From NCBI RefSeq assembly GCF_030538595.1, contig NZ_JAUNTS010000010.1:3467-67466 (forward strand): 64,000 nt of DNA, written 5' to 3'. The stretch is from Kocuria sp. (GTDB lineage: Bacteria; Actinomycetota; Actinomycetes; Actinomycetales; Micrococcaceae). This document shows, in pieces, positions 46,917-56,264 of the stretch. The position numbers and the translations under genes were made by a program. The notes under the pieces are model-generated. The model had not been told where the DNA came from. It searched no databases and saw only the letters and a list, made by a program, of their open reading frames with translations. Positions within the stretch are counted from its first letter, which is position 1. Every line of letters begins with the position of its first letter.

Positions 46917-48170
46917 ATGACGGATTACCGAACTCGTGTGGCGGATGATGAGCTTCATGATCGGATGCTCGCCATGGGGGCCGTGCTGGTTGAGGGCCCC
47001 AAAGCTGTGGGCAAGACCCGCACCGCTCAGCAGGTGGCGGGGACGACACTGCGGATGGACGTGGACCGTGCGGCGCGCACCGCCTTAGAGGTCCAACCTG
47101 AGCAGCTGTTCTCATCTCCTACACCCATCGTGTTCGACGAGTGGCAGGAAGCCCCAGGCCTATGGAACTTGGTCCGGCGTGCGGTTGATGACCATGTTGG
47201 CAAGGGCTTGTACGTCTTGACGGGCTCGTCACGTCCCCGGGACGATGCGAGGGTCCATTCCGGCGCCGGACGGATTGGGCGTTTGCGGATGCGGCCCATG
47301 AGCCTGTTTGAGTCGGGTCATTCAACCGGGGAGGTCAGTCTCCGGCAGTTACTGGAGGGCGGAGAGCCTGATGGCAAAGGCTCCGGCCTGACCGTGGATG
47401 GACTTCTTGAGCGCATCGTCATTGGCGGATGGCCCGATCTTCTTGATGCTGGTGAGCGAGAAGCTGCCCTGTGGCTGCGCGACTACCGCCGCACCATCAT
47501 CGAGGTCGACGTCCCGGAGCTCGGGACACGTCGTAACCCTGGGAACGTCGGACGGCTCTTGGCTGCGCTCGGGCGCGCAACAGCTGCACCGCTTAATCTC
47601 ACCGTACTCGCCCAGGACACCGGTGGCGCCCGTGGGCGAATTGCAGCCGAGACCTTAACCAACTACCTCGATGCCCTGGACAGGCTCATGCTGGTCGAAT
47701 CCATCCCCGCCTGGCGCCCCCACATGCGTTCCCGCACCCGACTACGGGCGGCCCCTGTCCACCACTTCGTGGATCCCTCCCTGGGCACTTCGGCACTGGG
47801 GGTAGGTAGTGACGATCTGCGACGCGATCTGAACGCCGCCGGGCTTCACTTTGAATCGCTGGCCATGCGTGACCTCCGGGTCTATGCGCAGCCGTTGGGT
47901 GCCATGTTCTCTTCGTGGCGTGACTCCCAGACCGGACTTGAGATCGACGCCGTTCTTGAGCTTCCGGACGGCCGATGGGCAGGTATTGAAGTCAAGCTGG
48001 GCGAAAGCTCTGCAGATGACGCTGCCAACTCACTGTTGCGTGTGGCGGACAAGATTGATCAGCAACGCCACGGTGAGCCAGCGGCATTGATTGTGCTGAC
48101 CGGAGGCCGATTCACCTATCGACGCCCGGATGGAGTTTGTGTTGTCCCAGTGACGGCACTTGGCCCGTGA
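46917..48170 (+). CDS. AAA ATPase with DUF4143 C-terminal nuclease-like domain
   Basis: 417 residues of the AAA_14/DUF4143 group. Walker A is VLVEGPKAVGKTRTAQQV and Walker B is PTPIVFDEWQE, with LTGSSRP as sensor 1. The C-terminal DUF4143 part (about 200-400) ends in a PD-(D/E)XK-like pattern, GLEIDAVLELPDGRWAGIEVKLG. These proteins are common in accessory DNA, and their biochemical role is poorly known. A TATAGA -10 (46903-46908) eight bases before the ATG suggests a leaderless mRNA. The gene lies between palindromic direct repeats beside tRNA genes, so it may be a mobile cassette. Confidence 0.88.
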   Translation: MTDYRTRVADDELHDRMLAMGAVLVEGPKAVGKTRTAQQVAGTTLRMDVDRAARTALEVQPEQLFSSPTPIVFDEWQEAPGLWNLVRRAVDDHVGKGLYVLTGSSRPRDDARVHSGAGRIGRLRMRPMSLFESGHSTGEVSLRQLLEGGEPDGKGSGLTVDGLLERIVIGGWPDLLDAGEREAALWLRDYRRTIIEVDVPELGTRRNPGNVGRLLAALGRATAAPLNLTVLAQDTGGARGRIAAETLTNYLDALDRLMLVESIPAWRPHMRSRTRLRAAPVHHFVDPSLGTSALGVGSDDLRRDLNAAGLHFESLAMRDLRVYAQPLGAMFSSWRDSQTGLEIDAVLELPDGRWAGIEVKLGESSADDAANSLLRVADKIDQQRHGEPAALIVLTGGRFTYRRPDGVCVVPVTALGP

Positions 48171-48210
48171 TCAACGCCGTCGGCGGCCCTGAAGTTCACA
48201 CTCCGGGGCC

Positions 48211-48308
48211 ACCGCCGTCGTCGTAAAGCGCCACCCGTCCGTGAGATCACCGGTTGTTGTTGTGAACACCGCCTGTAGCCGGTGTTCTCAACAACAACCG
48301 GTGACCTC
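48211..48308. repeat. Direct repeat, right copy, with internal palindrome
   Basis: The second copy of the 98-base unit, with palindrome arms at 48243-48271 and 48280-48308. It is directly preceded by a diverged copy of the tRNA-Ala terminator half (48194-48210), while in the left copy terminator and repeat are separated by about 25 bases. Confidence 0.93.
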
Positions 48309-48632
48309 GCTGGTCACGGTAGGAAAGCTGAGTCAGCACGGCCCGCACGGTGCATTGAACCAACACCAAAACGCAAAAGTAGCCACAAAGAACCACGGAA
48401 AACCGCGGGCAACAGTCCCGCGAACGCTGGAATCAGGGTCTAATGTTCAATCGCGCCCATCTTCGCAATCGAGCGCAGATCCCACAGGTGTGATCGGGAG
48501 TGGACCCAGGGCAGGTAGGGTCACCATCGGTCATGTTGCCGGTGGTGATGTGTCACAAGCGGAGCTTTAGGGCTACCTTACGATTGCGCCATGCGGCGCC
48601 CGCCCCTAATCAACGGAGAGAAGAGGGACGCT
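48309..48632 (+). promoter_or_regulatory. Upstream region of the PTS operon
   Basis: About 324 bases without a supported gene. GTGA-TGTG-TCAC (48545-48556) is a short inverted repeat that could be an operator. TACCTT near 48574 is a possible -10, and GAGGGAC gives a ribosome site at the PTS start. A GlxR/CRP site is not clear because the half-site spacing is four, not six. Confidence 0.4.
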
Positions 48633-51326
48633 ATGAGTGAGCCAACGACGGCCACCAGGATCGATTTCATCGCTCCCCTGACTGGCGTTTTGGTACCGAT
48701 CGAACAGGTACCGGACCCGGTGTTCGCCCAGAAAATGATGGGTGAAGGATTCTCGATCGACCCTTTGGCCGGTCAGCTGGTTGCACCCCTTGCCGGTGAG
48801 GTGGTGGACCTCCAGCAGTCGGGGCACGCCATCACCATTCGCTCCGCGGAGGGCCTGGAAGTGCTCATGCACATTGGCCTGGACACCGTGGCCTTGCAGG
48901 GCCAGGGTTTCACCCCGCTGGTGGAACAAGGAGCCCAGGTCACCGCCGGGCAGCCGCTCATTGACTTTGAGCTGGATTTCCTGGCCACGCGCGCCAAGAG
49001 CCTGCTCACCCAGATTGTGATCGTCAATTCCGATCTGCTCTCCTCCCTGACCCCCGAATCCGGTTTGGTCACCGCGAGCCAGGACGTTGCAGCGCACGCC
49101 GAGCTCAAAGCCGCTGCACGCAACGACGGCGCCGCAGGTTCCACCGCCGCCGGGGTTGCGGCCGGTGCAGGAGCTGGTGCGGCAGCAGGTGCTGCTGCTG
49201 GAACTCCGTGGGGTGGTGACTCCCAGGACGGTGGCGCCGGTCAGGCCAACACCGCCACTGCCGAGGTTCTGATCCCCAACCCCACGGGCATGCACGCCCG
49301 TCCGGCAGCCAACTTGGTCAACGTGGCCAAGGAGTTCGACTCTGACATTCAGTTGGACAAGGAAGACGAATCCGGCAGCGCCAAGTCGATTGTCTCCATC
49401 CTGGCCATGGCCCTGGCTCACGGGGACAAGATGACCATCACTGCCACGGGCACCGATGCCCAGGAGGCAGTTGATGCCCTGGTTCAGGCCATCAAGGATG
49501 GCTTGGGCGAAGATGTTGGAACCATGCCGTCTGGCACGGCAGACACCGTGGCCACCCCCGCCGTCGCCGAAGCAGCAACGCTGGAGCAGCCGCAAGAGGG
49601 CTCGGACGAGCCCAAGTCCGGTGATCCCAACGTCCTGTTGGGTGTCACGGCATCCCCGGGTCTGGGCATCGGTCACGTGGTGCAGATGCGCCAGGCAGAA
49701 ATTGAGGTTCAGGAGACCGCCGCCGATCCGGCGCAGGAGCGTTCGGCCTTGGACTCCGCATTGGACTCCTCCATCGGTGAGCTCAAGGAGTTGGAGCAGC
49801 GTCTCACAGCCGAAGGTTCCGCGGACAAGGCGGAAATCTTCCGTGCCCACCAGGAGATCCTGCGCGATCCGGAACTGGTCAACAACGCCCAAAAGGGCAT
49901 TGACCAGGGCAAGAGTGCGGCGTTTGCCTGGCGGGCTTCCTACACGGGTTTCGCCTCCCAGCTGGAGGGCCTGGACAATGAGGTCTTGGCGGGCCGCGCC
50001 ACAGACATGCGCGACGTCGGACAGCGGGTGCTGGCCACCCTGACCGGTCAACACCAGGAGAAGGCTGAGCTGGCAGAAGGCACCATCCTGATTGCGGAAG
50101 ACCTCACGCCGTCGGACACCGCTCAGCTGGACCGCACCAAGGTGGTGGGTTTTGCCACCACGCAGGGTGGGGCATCGTCGCACGTGGCCATCATTGCCAG
50201 GTCCATGGACATCCCGGCCGTGGCAGGCATTGAGGACCGTGCCCTGCAGATCGCTGAAGGCACCCGCGTGGTGCTGGACGGTACTGCCGGCAAGCTGCAG
50301 TTGAACCTCTCCGATGCGGAGATCACCGGGATTGAAGACCGCCAGCGCCGTATTGCAGAGCGCAAGGCCGTTGAAGACGCTGCCAAGGACGATCCGGCCG
50401 TGACCACGGATGGTCACCAGGTCGCCGTCGTTGCCAATATCGGCAGTGCTGATGACGCCCGCGACGCCGTGGCCCACGGTGCGGAAGGTGTGGGGCTGCT
50501 GCGCTCCGAGTTCGTGTTCATGGAGCGCCCCACGGCACCCACCGAACAGGAGCAGGCCGATGTGTATGCGGAGTGCTCCCGTGCGTTGAAGCCCGGCCAG
50601 CCTTTGGTGCTGCGCACCCTGGATGTGGGCGGTGACAAGCCGCTGAGCTACTTGCCCATCCCCAAGGAGGAAAATCCGTTCCTGGGTATCCGCGGTGTGC
50701 GTGTGGGCCTGGAGCAACCGGAGGTGCTGCGCACCCAGCTGCGTGCCATCTTTGCGGCGGCCGACGCCGGTGCGGAACTGCACGTGATGTTCCCCATGAT
50801 CGCCACCATCCAGGACTGGCGTGCGGCCAAGGAAATCTTTGACCAGGAGAAAGCTGCCTCCGGGATCACCACCAAGGTTTCCTGCGGCATCATGATGGAG
50901 GTCCCCTCCGTTGCCGTGATGGCCCAGCAGTTTGCCGCCGAAGAAGGCTGTGACTTCTTCAGCGTTGGCACCAATGACCTCACCAGCTACACGCTGGCGA
51001 TGGACCGCGGCCACCCCAAACTGGCCGCACAGGTAGACCCGTGCAACCCCGCCGTGCTGACCCTGATCGGGCAAGCCGCAGCGGCGCTGCACGCCCAAGG
51101 AAAGTGGCTGGGGGTTTGCGGTGGCGTGGCCTCCGATCCCCAAGCCGTTCCGATCCTGGTTGGACTCGGCGTTGACGAGCTCAGCTGTTCTATCCCGGCG
51201 ATTCCGTCCGTCAAGGCCGCCGTCCGGGCACACTCCCTAGAGCACTGCAAGGAATTGGCTGCCAAGGCCGTGACCTGCTCTACCCCTGAAGAGGTTCGCT
51301 CACTTGTCCCCATGGACGAGTTCTGA
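48633..51326 (+). CDS. PTS EIIA-HPr-EI fusion protein
   Basis: 897 residues combining three phosphotransferase components. EIIA (glucose type) is at about 1-150 with active His80 in VLMHIGLDTVALQG. An Ala/Gly linker runs about 165-200. HPr is at about 208-295 with His221 in NPTGMHARPAANLV. Enzyme I is about 330-897, with His517 in GGASSHVAIIARSM and the PEP-binding region VSCGIMMEVPSVAVM...FFSVGTNDLTSYTLAMDR. It can carry phosphate from PEP through EI, HPr and EIIA in one polypeptide, then to the EIIB of the next gene. It lacks the Ser46 kinase site typical of regulated Firmicute HPr. Confidence 0.95.
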   Translation: MSEPTTATRIDFIAPLTGVLVPIEQVPDPVFAQKMMGEGFSIDPLAGQLVAPLAGEVVDLQQSGHAITIRSAEGLEVLMHIGLDTVALQGQGFTPLVEQGAQVTAGQPLIDFELDFLATRAKSLLTQIVIVNSDLLSSLTPESGLVTASQDVAAHAELKAAARNDGAAGSTAAGVAAGAGAGAAAGAAAGTPWGGDSQDGGAGQANTATAEVLIPNPTGMHARPAANLVNVAKEFDSDIQLDKEDESGSAKSIVSILAMALAHGDKMTITATGTDAQEAVDALVQAIKDGLGEDVGTMPSGTADTVATPAVAEAATLEQPQEGSDEPKSGDPNVLLGVTASPGLGIGHVVQMRQAEIEVQETAADPAQERSALDSALDSSIGELKELEQRLTAEGSADKAEIFRAHQEILRDPELVNNAQKGIDQGKSAAFAWRASYTGFASQLEGLDNEVLAGRATDMRDVGQRVLATLTGQHQEKAELAEGTILIAEDLTPSDTAQLDRTKVVGFATTQGGASSHVAIIARSMDIPAVAGIEDRALQIAEGTRVVLDGTAGKLQLNLSDAEITGIEDRQRRIAERKAVEDAAKDDPAVTTDGHQVAVVANIGSADDARDAVAHGAEGVGLLRSEFVFMERPTAPTEQEQADVYAECSRALKPGQPLVLRTLDVGGDKPLSYLPIPKEENPFLGIRGVRVGLEQPEVLRTQLRAIFAAADAGAELHVMFPMIATIQDWRAAKEIFDQEKAASGITTKVSCGIMMEVPSVAVMAQQFAAEEGCDFFSVGTNDLTSYTLAMDRGHPKLAAQVDPCNPAVLTLIGQAAAALHAQGKWLGVCGGVASDPQAVPILVGLGVDELSCSIPAIPSVKAAVRAHSLEHCKELAAKAVTCSTPEEVRSLVPMDEF

Positions 51327-51364
51327 TTCGTCAGCCCGAGCGAGAACTGACAAGGATCCCCTCC

Positions 51365-53227
51365 ATGAGTAATTCAGCACAGCAGATCGTGGACGCCGTT
51401 GGCGGTCCCGACAACATTGCAAGTCTCACCCACTGTGCCACCCGCCTGCGTTTCCAGCTCAATGACGCAAGCGTGGTGGATGCCAAGAAGGTTGATGCAA
51501 TCGACGGCGTGATGGGCTCGGTCCCGCAAGCCGGCGAGCGCTATCAGGTCATCATTGGCGGTGCGGTGCAATCCGTCTACAACGACATCAATGCGCTACC
51601 CGCCATGGCCAACGCCGGTGGAGCCAAGGGCGGCCAGTCCGCCGACGATGTCAAGGCTGCCGCCCGTGCCCAGGGCCCGCGCGGCAAGTTCGCCTGGTTG
51701 GACAACTTCTTCGAGTTCCTGTCCGACTCCTTCCGGCCCATCCTGGGCGCTCTGCTGGGTGCCTCCCTGTTCATCACTTTCATGGCCCTGATGGGCACGT
51801 TGGGTGTGATTGGGAACTGGGCTGATCCGCGTACCGATCTGCCGCCTTCCTGGCAGTTCATCAACTTCATGTGGCAGTCCGTGTTCGTGTTCCTTCCGCT
51901 GATGGTGGCCTACAACGCCTCCAAGAAGCTGGGTGCCGATCCGTGGGTTGGCTTTGCGGTGATGGCGCTGGTCATGCTGCCGGGCTTCTCCGCATTGGCG
52001 GAGTCCCCGGAGGCCTACCAGGCCAGCATTGCGGGCACTGACGTGACGCTGGTGAACATTTTTGGCATCCCGCTCACCATTTTTGGTTACGGCTCCCAGG
52101 TGTTCCCGCCGCTGCTGATGGCAGCAGTGTTGGGCCCGCTTTACAAGGGCTTGAAGAAGATCATTCCCGCCAACTTGCAGCTGATCTTTGTGCCGTTCCT
52201 GTCCATGCTGATCATGCTGCCGCTCACGGCCTTCCTGATCGGCCCCATTGGTGTGTTCGCCGGTGCGGGTCTGGCCAACGTGTTGCAGTCGGTCAACGAC
52301 TTCTCCCCGTTCATCTTTGCCATCATCATTCCGCTGGCCTACCCGTTCATGGTTCCGCTGGGCCTGCACTGGCCGATCAACGCCATCATGCTGTTGAACA
52401 TCCAGACCTTGGGCTTTGACTACATTCAGGGCCCCATGGGCGCATGGAACTTTGCCTGCTTCGGCGCCACCGCCGGTGTGCTGTTCCTGGCCGTGAGGGA
52501 CAAGGAAATGCAGATGCGCCAAACCGCTACCGGTGCTCTGGCGGCCGGTCTGCTGGGCGGTATCTCCGAGCCATCGCTGTACGGCATCCACCTGCGTTTC
52601 AAGCGCATCTACCCACTCATGCTGGTTGGCTGTTTGGTGGGTGGTTTGGTCCAGGGCTTTGGCGGCGGTCAGGTGCACACCAACGCGTTCGTGTTCACCT
52701 CCTTGCTGACCATCCCGGCCTTCGACCGGATCGGGCTCTACGCCCTGTCCATCGGTGGCGCCTTCCTGGTGGCCATGCTGTTGGTCATCATCTTTGACTA
52801 CCGCACCCCGGAGCAGCGCGCCGAGGCCAAGGCTGCCGCTGCGGCTGCCAACGGTGAGGCTGTTGAGGGCGATGCCGCCGTGCCCGGTGGCGTGGCTGCC
52901 GGTTCGGCCGCTGGGGCGGGTGCTGCAGGTGCCGCTGCCGCTGACCCCAAGGACGCGATCAACGACGACGAGCAGGCCAAAGCCAGCCAATGGTTGACTG
53001 CCCTGGGCGGCTCGGAGAACGTGAGCCTGGCGGACGCCGTGGCGGAAACGCGACTCCGTGTTGAGGTCAAGGACTCATCCAAGGTGGATCAGGCGGCCCT
53101 GAAGTCGGCCGGTCTGCCCGGCGCGGTGCAGGTGTCTCCCAACCTCTGGCACCTTGTGGTGGGCTCAGACGCCAACCAGTACGCGGCTGCCATGGCAGCC
53201 AAGTTGGGTGGCCAGCCGGTGGGTTGA
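51365..53227 (+). CDS. PTS glucose/beta-glucoside-type EIIBC permease
   Basis: 620 residues. An N-terminal EIIB domain has the phospho-Cys24 (SLTHCATRLRF). The EIIC transport domain (about 108-480) has GGISEPSLYG (about 398-407). An Ala/Gly linker (about 485-530) is followed by a second EIIB-like domain (about 537-620) in which the Cys position is Ala560 (LADAVAETRLRV). The phosphate donor should be the EIIA of the upstream fusion. The sugar is not certain; glucose, N-acetylglucosamine or beta-glucosides are possible. It is co-transcribed with the fusion gene and followed by a strong terminator. Confidence 0.9.
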   Translation: MSNSAQQIVDAVGGPDNIASLTHCATRLRFQLNDASVVDAKKVDAIDGVMGSVPQAGERYQVIIGGAVQSVYNDINALPAMANAGGAKGGQSADDVKAAARAQGPRGKFAWLDNFFEFLSDSFRPILGALLGASLFITFMALMGTLGVIGNWADPRTDLPPSWQFINFMWQSVFVFLPLMVAYNASKKLGADPWVGFAVMALVMLPGFSALAESPEAYQASIAGTDVTLVNIFGIPLTIFGYGSQVFPPLLMAAVLGPLYKGLKKIIPANLQLIFVPFLSMLIMLPLTAFLIGPIGVFAGAGLANVLQSVNDFSPFIFAIIIPLAYPFMVPLGLHWPINAIMLLNIQTLGFDYIQGPMGAWNFACFGATAGVLFLAVRDKEMQMRQTATGALAAGLLGGISEPSLYGIHLRFKRIYPLMLVGCLVGGLVQGFGGGQVHTNAFVFTSLLTIPAFDRIGLYALSIGGAFLVAMLLVIIFDYRTPEQRAEAKAAAAAANGEAVEGDAAVPGGVAAGSAAGAGAAGAAAADPKDAINDDEQAKASQWLTALGGSENVSLADAVAETRLRVEVKDSSKVDQAALKSAGLPGAVQVSPNLWHLVVGSDANQYAAAMAAKLGGQPVG

Positions 53228-53257
53228 TCGTCTCCACAGGCGGCACAGTCCGCCGAG

Positions 53258-53306
53258 TTGCCAAAAAACCGGCCCCTGATACGTTCAGGGGCCGGTTTTT
53301 TGGCAA
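53258..53306. terminator. Bidirectional terminator between PTS and MFS genes
   Basis: A perfect 22-base stem (53258-53279 with 53285-53306; outer TTGCC then A6, then the CCGGCCCCTGA core) with a five-base loop. The A and T runs on both sides serve the convergent genes. Confidence 0.92.
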
Positions 53307-53320
53307 GTGGGCTGTTCAGT

Positions 53321-54559
53321 TCAGGATGACCGGGACTGGTTGTCCTCCAAGCGGAAGGCCACCAGCAGGATGGCGGCTCCAGCCAGTGCCATGGCCGCGC
53401 CCACCAACGACGGCGTCCGGTAGCCCAGTCCCGCAGCAATCACCAGGCCACCCATCCACGCGCCCAGGGCATTGGCCAGATTCAGGGAGGCGTGGTTCAT
53501 GGCAGCCCCCAGGGTCACGGCGTCTCCGGCAACATCCATCAGACGCAGTTGGAGATTGGTCACCAGGATGGAACTCACGGCGGTGATCAAGAACAGCACG
53601 GGTAGTGCCCACCAACCACCCGGGATGACAAACCAGAACACGATCATCACGGCAGCAGAACCGGCTGATCCCAGCAGCAGGGATTTACGGATGGACCAGC
53701 GCGCCAGTTCACCGGCAAGCCAGGTGCCCACGGTCATGCCCAAGCCGAAGGCCAGCAGGAACAGCGGAACGGTGGAGGCATTGAGCCCACCCACATCCGT
53801 GATGGTGGTTGCAATGTAGGAGTAGATGGCAAAGAGTCCACCAAAGCCCACGGCACCGGCACCCATGGTCAACCAGACCTGGCTGCGCCGGAAGAAGTCC
53901 TTGGCCTCAGCCAATCCCTTGGCGTTGGGATCACCGGGTGTGCGCGGGACAAAGATCATCACCAGCACCACGGTCAGCAGGGAGATCCCGGCGGCCATGA
54001 TGTAGGTGGAGCGCCAGCCGTAGTTCTGACCGAGCCAGGTGGCAGCTGGCACACCGATCACATTGGCCACGGACAAGCCAATGAGCACACCGGCCACGGC
54101 TCGACCACGGTACTGAGGGGACACCAGACCAGCAGCCACCAAGGAGGCCACGCCAAAATATGCTCCGTGCGGCATACCATCAAAGAACCTGGCCAGAGCG
54201 AATAACTCATAGGAAGTGGCCAGCGCGCTGAGGACATTGAACGCCCCGTAGGCACCCATGAGACCCAGCAGCAGACCTTTGCGCGGCAGTCTTGCGCCCA
54301 AGATGGACAGGAGCGGAACTCCCACCACCACGCCCAGAGCATAGGCGGAGATGGCGTGACCGGCCTGGGGCTCCGTGATGTTCAGGGATTCGGCAATCTG
54401 CGGCAGCACACCCATGGTCATGAACTCGGTGGTGCCAATGGCAAAACCACCCATGGAAAGGGCAATGATGGCAATGACTGCGCGCCCGGTGGTGACGGTG
54501 TTGTGGTTGTTGGCGTGCGAGCCGGACTGCGGAGGTGAGGGTGTTGAGCTACGAGCCAC
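53321..54559 (-). CDS. MFS exporter, AraJ/DHA1 drug-efflux type
   Basis: 412 residues, 12 membrane spans. Motifs are FAIGTTEFMTMGVLPQIAESLNITEPQAGHAISAYALGVVVGVPLLSILGARLPRKGLLLGLM (loop 2-3 motif A-like) and GLGYRTPSLVGAAMALAGAAIL near the C-terminus. DHA1 members export drugs or sugars by proton exchange, but the substrate is unknown. It starts with GTG, preceded by GAGGAA, and diverges from the PIG-L gene. Confidence 0.88.
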   Translation of the reverse strand: MARSSTPSPPQSGSHANNHNTVTTGRAVIAIIALSMGGFAIGTTEFMTMGVLPQIAESLNITEPQAGHAISAYALGVVVGVPLLSILGARLPRKGLLLGLMGAYGAFNVLSALATSYELFALARFFDGMPHGAYFGVASLVAAGLVSPQYRGRAVAGVLIGLSVANVIGVPAATWLGQNYGWRSTYIMAAGISLLTVVLVMIFVPRTPGDPNAKGLAEAKDFFRRSQVWLTMGAGAVGFGGLFAIYSYIATTITDVGGLNASTVPLFLLAFGLGMTVGTWLAGELARWSIRKSLLLGSAGSAAVMIVFWFVIPGGWWALPVLFLITAVSSILVTNLQLRLMDVAGDAVTLGAAMNHASLNLANALGAWMGGLVIAAGLGYRTPSLVGAAMALAGAAILLVAFRLEDNQSRSS

Positions 54560-54711
54560 GATGAAGGGTTCCTCAGGATGAGAGCTGCGGCACCAGTTGG
54601 GCGCCTGCGTTGGTTTAGGAGAGTGGTCTTAAGCGGTTCTGGGCTGTCCATGAAGGCAAGCTCACGTTCTACAGGCGGAAGAACACATGTCCCAGCACAG
54701 TTGTTCCAGGT

Positions 54712-55545
54712 ATGGCTGAGAGTAATTCGATAAGCAGCGTGAGCTCCGTTTTGGTCTTTTTGCACGCTCACCCGGATGACGAATCTTCCGGAACGGCAGG
54801 GACCATGGCCAAGGCAGCACGTGAGGGTCACCGCGTGGTGGAGATCATTGCCACCAACGGTGACTTTGGCACCCCACCTGCACCCAAGCAGGACGGAACA
54901 CCGGTGGGCTCCGTGGTGGAACATCGGCGCCAGGAAGCAGCCAAAGCCGCCCAGGTGATCGGGATTCATCGTGTGGAGTGGTTGGGCTATTCGGATTCCG
55001 GAATGACGGGTTGGGAGCAGAATGCCGCACGGGACTGTTTCATGCAGGCCGATGTGGAGGAAGCTGCTGCAAAGGTGGCCGCCATCCTGGATGAAGAAAA
55101 CGCGGATGTGCTGGTGGGATATGACTGGCACGGCAATTACGGCCATCCAGATCATGTGAAGGTCCACGCGGTGGCTCATCGTGCCGCGGAGTTGGCGGCC
55201 AAGCCCGTGCGACTGTTGGAAACCACCATGAACCGGGATGAGATGCGGCGTCGATTTGAAGCGGCTGTAGCCGCCGGGGCAGATCCAGAAACCCTGTTCG
55301 ACCCCGAACATCCGGGCGATGACGGCAACGGGTTGGGGCTGCCGGAATCTGAACTGCACTGGGCGGTGGAACTGACTCCTGGTCTGTTGGCCATCAAGCG
55401 CAACGCACTTGCCGCACACGGTTCCCAGGAGGACGTCCAGCACCTGCTGGGCTTTCCCCAGGACCAGTTCAAGCAGGCATTCGGTACCGAGCACTACCGT
55501 GAGGTGGGCCGCCCGGACGGGTTGCAGAAGGCTTGGCCGTTCTGA
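54712..55545 (+). CDS. PIG-L family zinc deacetylase
   Basis: 277 residues. The zinc motif HAHPDDE (about 18-24) and the second metal motif HGNYGHPDH (about 142-150) define the LmbE/PIG-L fold, which includes MshB (mycothiol synthesis) and Mca (mycothiol-conjugate amidase). The length (277) and the DVLVGYDWHGNYGHPDHV segment are close to both. Which one, or a third substrate, cannot be told from sequence alone. It diverges from an MFS exporter gene and faces the mrp operon end. Confidence 0.88.
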   Translation: MAESNSISSVSSVLVFLHAHPDDESSGTAGTMAKAAREGHRVVEIIATNGDFGTPPAPKQDGTPVGSVVEHRRQEAAKAAQVIGIHRVEWLGYSDSGMTGWEQNAARDCFMQADVEEAAAKVAAILDEENADVLVGYDWHGNYGHPDHVKVHAVAHRAAELAAKPVRLLETTMNRDEMRRRFEAAVAAGADPETLFDPEHPGDDGNGLGLPESELHWAVELTPGLLAIKRNALAAHGSQEDVQHLLGFPQDQFKQAFGTEHYREVGRPDGLQKAWPF

Positions 55546-55638
55546 TTCTCCGCGCCGCCCGGGCCGGGTGAGTGCCTATGGCGTCCGCCCGGCCGAGTCA
55601 CCGACCGTGGTTCAGAGTCTCAGGGAGACGGGCTGCAC

Positions 55639-55989
55639 TCAGGTGTGCTGGGCGTCTTCCGGATGGTGTTCGGCCAGGTCATCGAAGACGAACTCGTCAA
55701 TGTGGGCATCCATCAAATAGGCCGAGCGGGCGATGGCAATGCTGCCCACAGCTGAAGTGATCAGTTGCAACACAATGATCACCAGCACCTTGATCACATC
55801 CGGGATGGTGGGCTGGTGCATCAAAGCTCCCACCACCACCAGCACAATGCCGATTCCTGCCGCAGTACCCACCGCGGAAATGCGGGTGTAGACATCCGGG
55901 AAGCGCAGCAGGCCCAAGGCGGCGGTGGCAAAGACCAGAGCTCCGCCCACAATCATGATGTCGCCGAAAATGGCTGCTGCAGTGCTCAT
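55639..55989 (-). CDS. mrpG: Na+/H+ antiporter subunit MrpG
   Basis: 116 residues with three membrane spans and the MnhG signature LRFPDVYTRISAVGTAAGIGIVLVV. It is the last gene of the mrp operon, overlapping mrpF by four bases. The acidic tail (DEFVFDDLAEHHPED) is cytosolic. Confidence 0.92.
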   Translation of the reverse strand: MSTAAAIFGDIMIVGGALVFATAALGLLRFPDVYTRISAVGTAAGIGIVLVVVGALMHQPTIPDVIKVLVIIVLQLITSAVGSIAIARSAYLMDAHIDEFVFDDLAEHHPEDAQHT

Positions 55990-56264
55990 CTCTTCCCCCT
56001 GGTCAGCGCTCGGGCAAAGGACACAGCACCCAGGAAGCCCACCAGGGCAGCCACCAAAACGATGTCAAAGGTGAAAGAGCTGGTGGCCCGCACCCCGATC
56101 AGCGCCAGAAGACCCACAATGCCAAAGAGCAGAAGGTCAGCGGCAGCGGCGCGGTCAGCATCCGTGGGACCGGCAAACATTCTGTAGGTGGAGGCCACGC
56201 AGGCCAGCGTGAGAATCACCAGGCCAATGTCCACGCCCACCATGCCTGTGGTCATGCCAATCAT
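55986..56264 (-). CDS. mrpF: Na+/H+ antiporter subunit MrpF
   Basis: 92 residues, three membrane spans, with the MnhF core TYRMFAGPTDADRAAAADLLLFGIVGLLALIG. It overlaps both neighbours by four bases. Confidence 0.92.
   Translation of the reverse strand: MIGMTTGMVGVDIGLVILTLACVASTYRMFAGPTDADRAAAADLLLFGIVGLLALIGVRATSSFTFDIVLVAALVGFLGAVSFARALTRGKR

Noticed and set aside
48545..48556. GTGA-TGTG-TCAC as a GlxR/CRP site for the PTS operon
   Set aside because: The GlxR and CRP consensus has six bases between half-sites and here there are four. It is kept only as a possible operator.
48606..51233. An 875-codon open frame opposite the PTS fusion gene
   Set aside because: It is a shadow of the plus-strand gene whose domains and active-site residues are all present.
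55546..55638. A terminator between the PIG-L gene and mrpG
   Set aside because: GC-rich blocks are present but no stem of convincing length could be paired.
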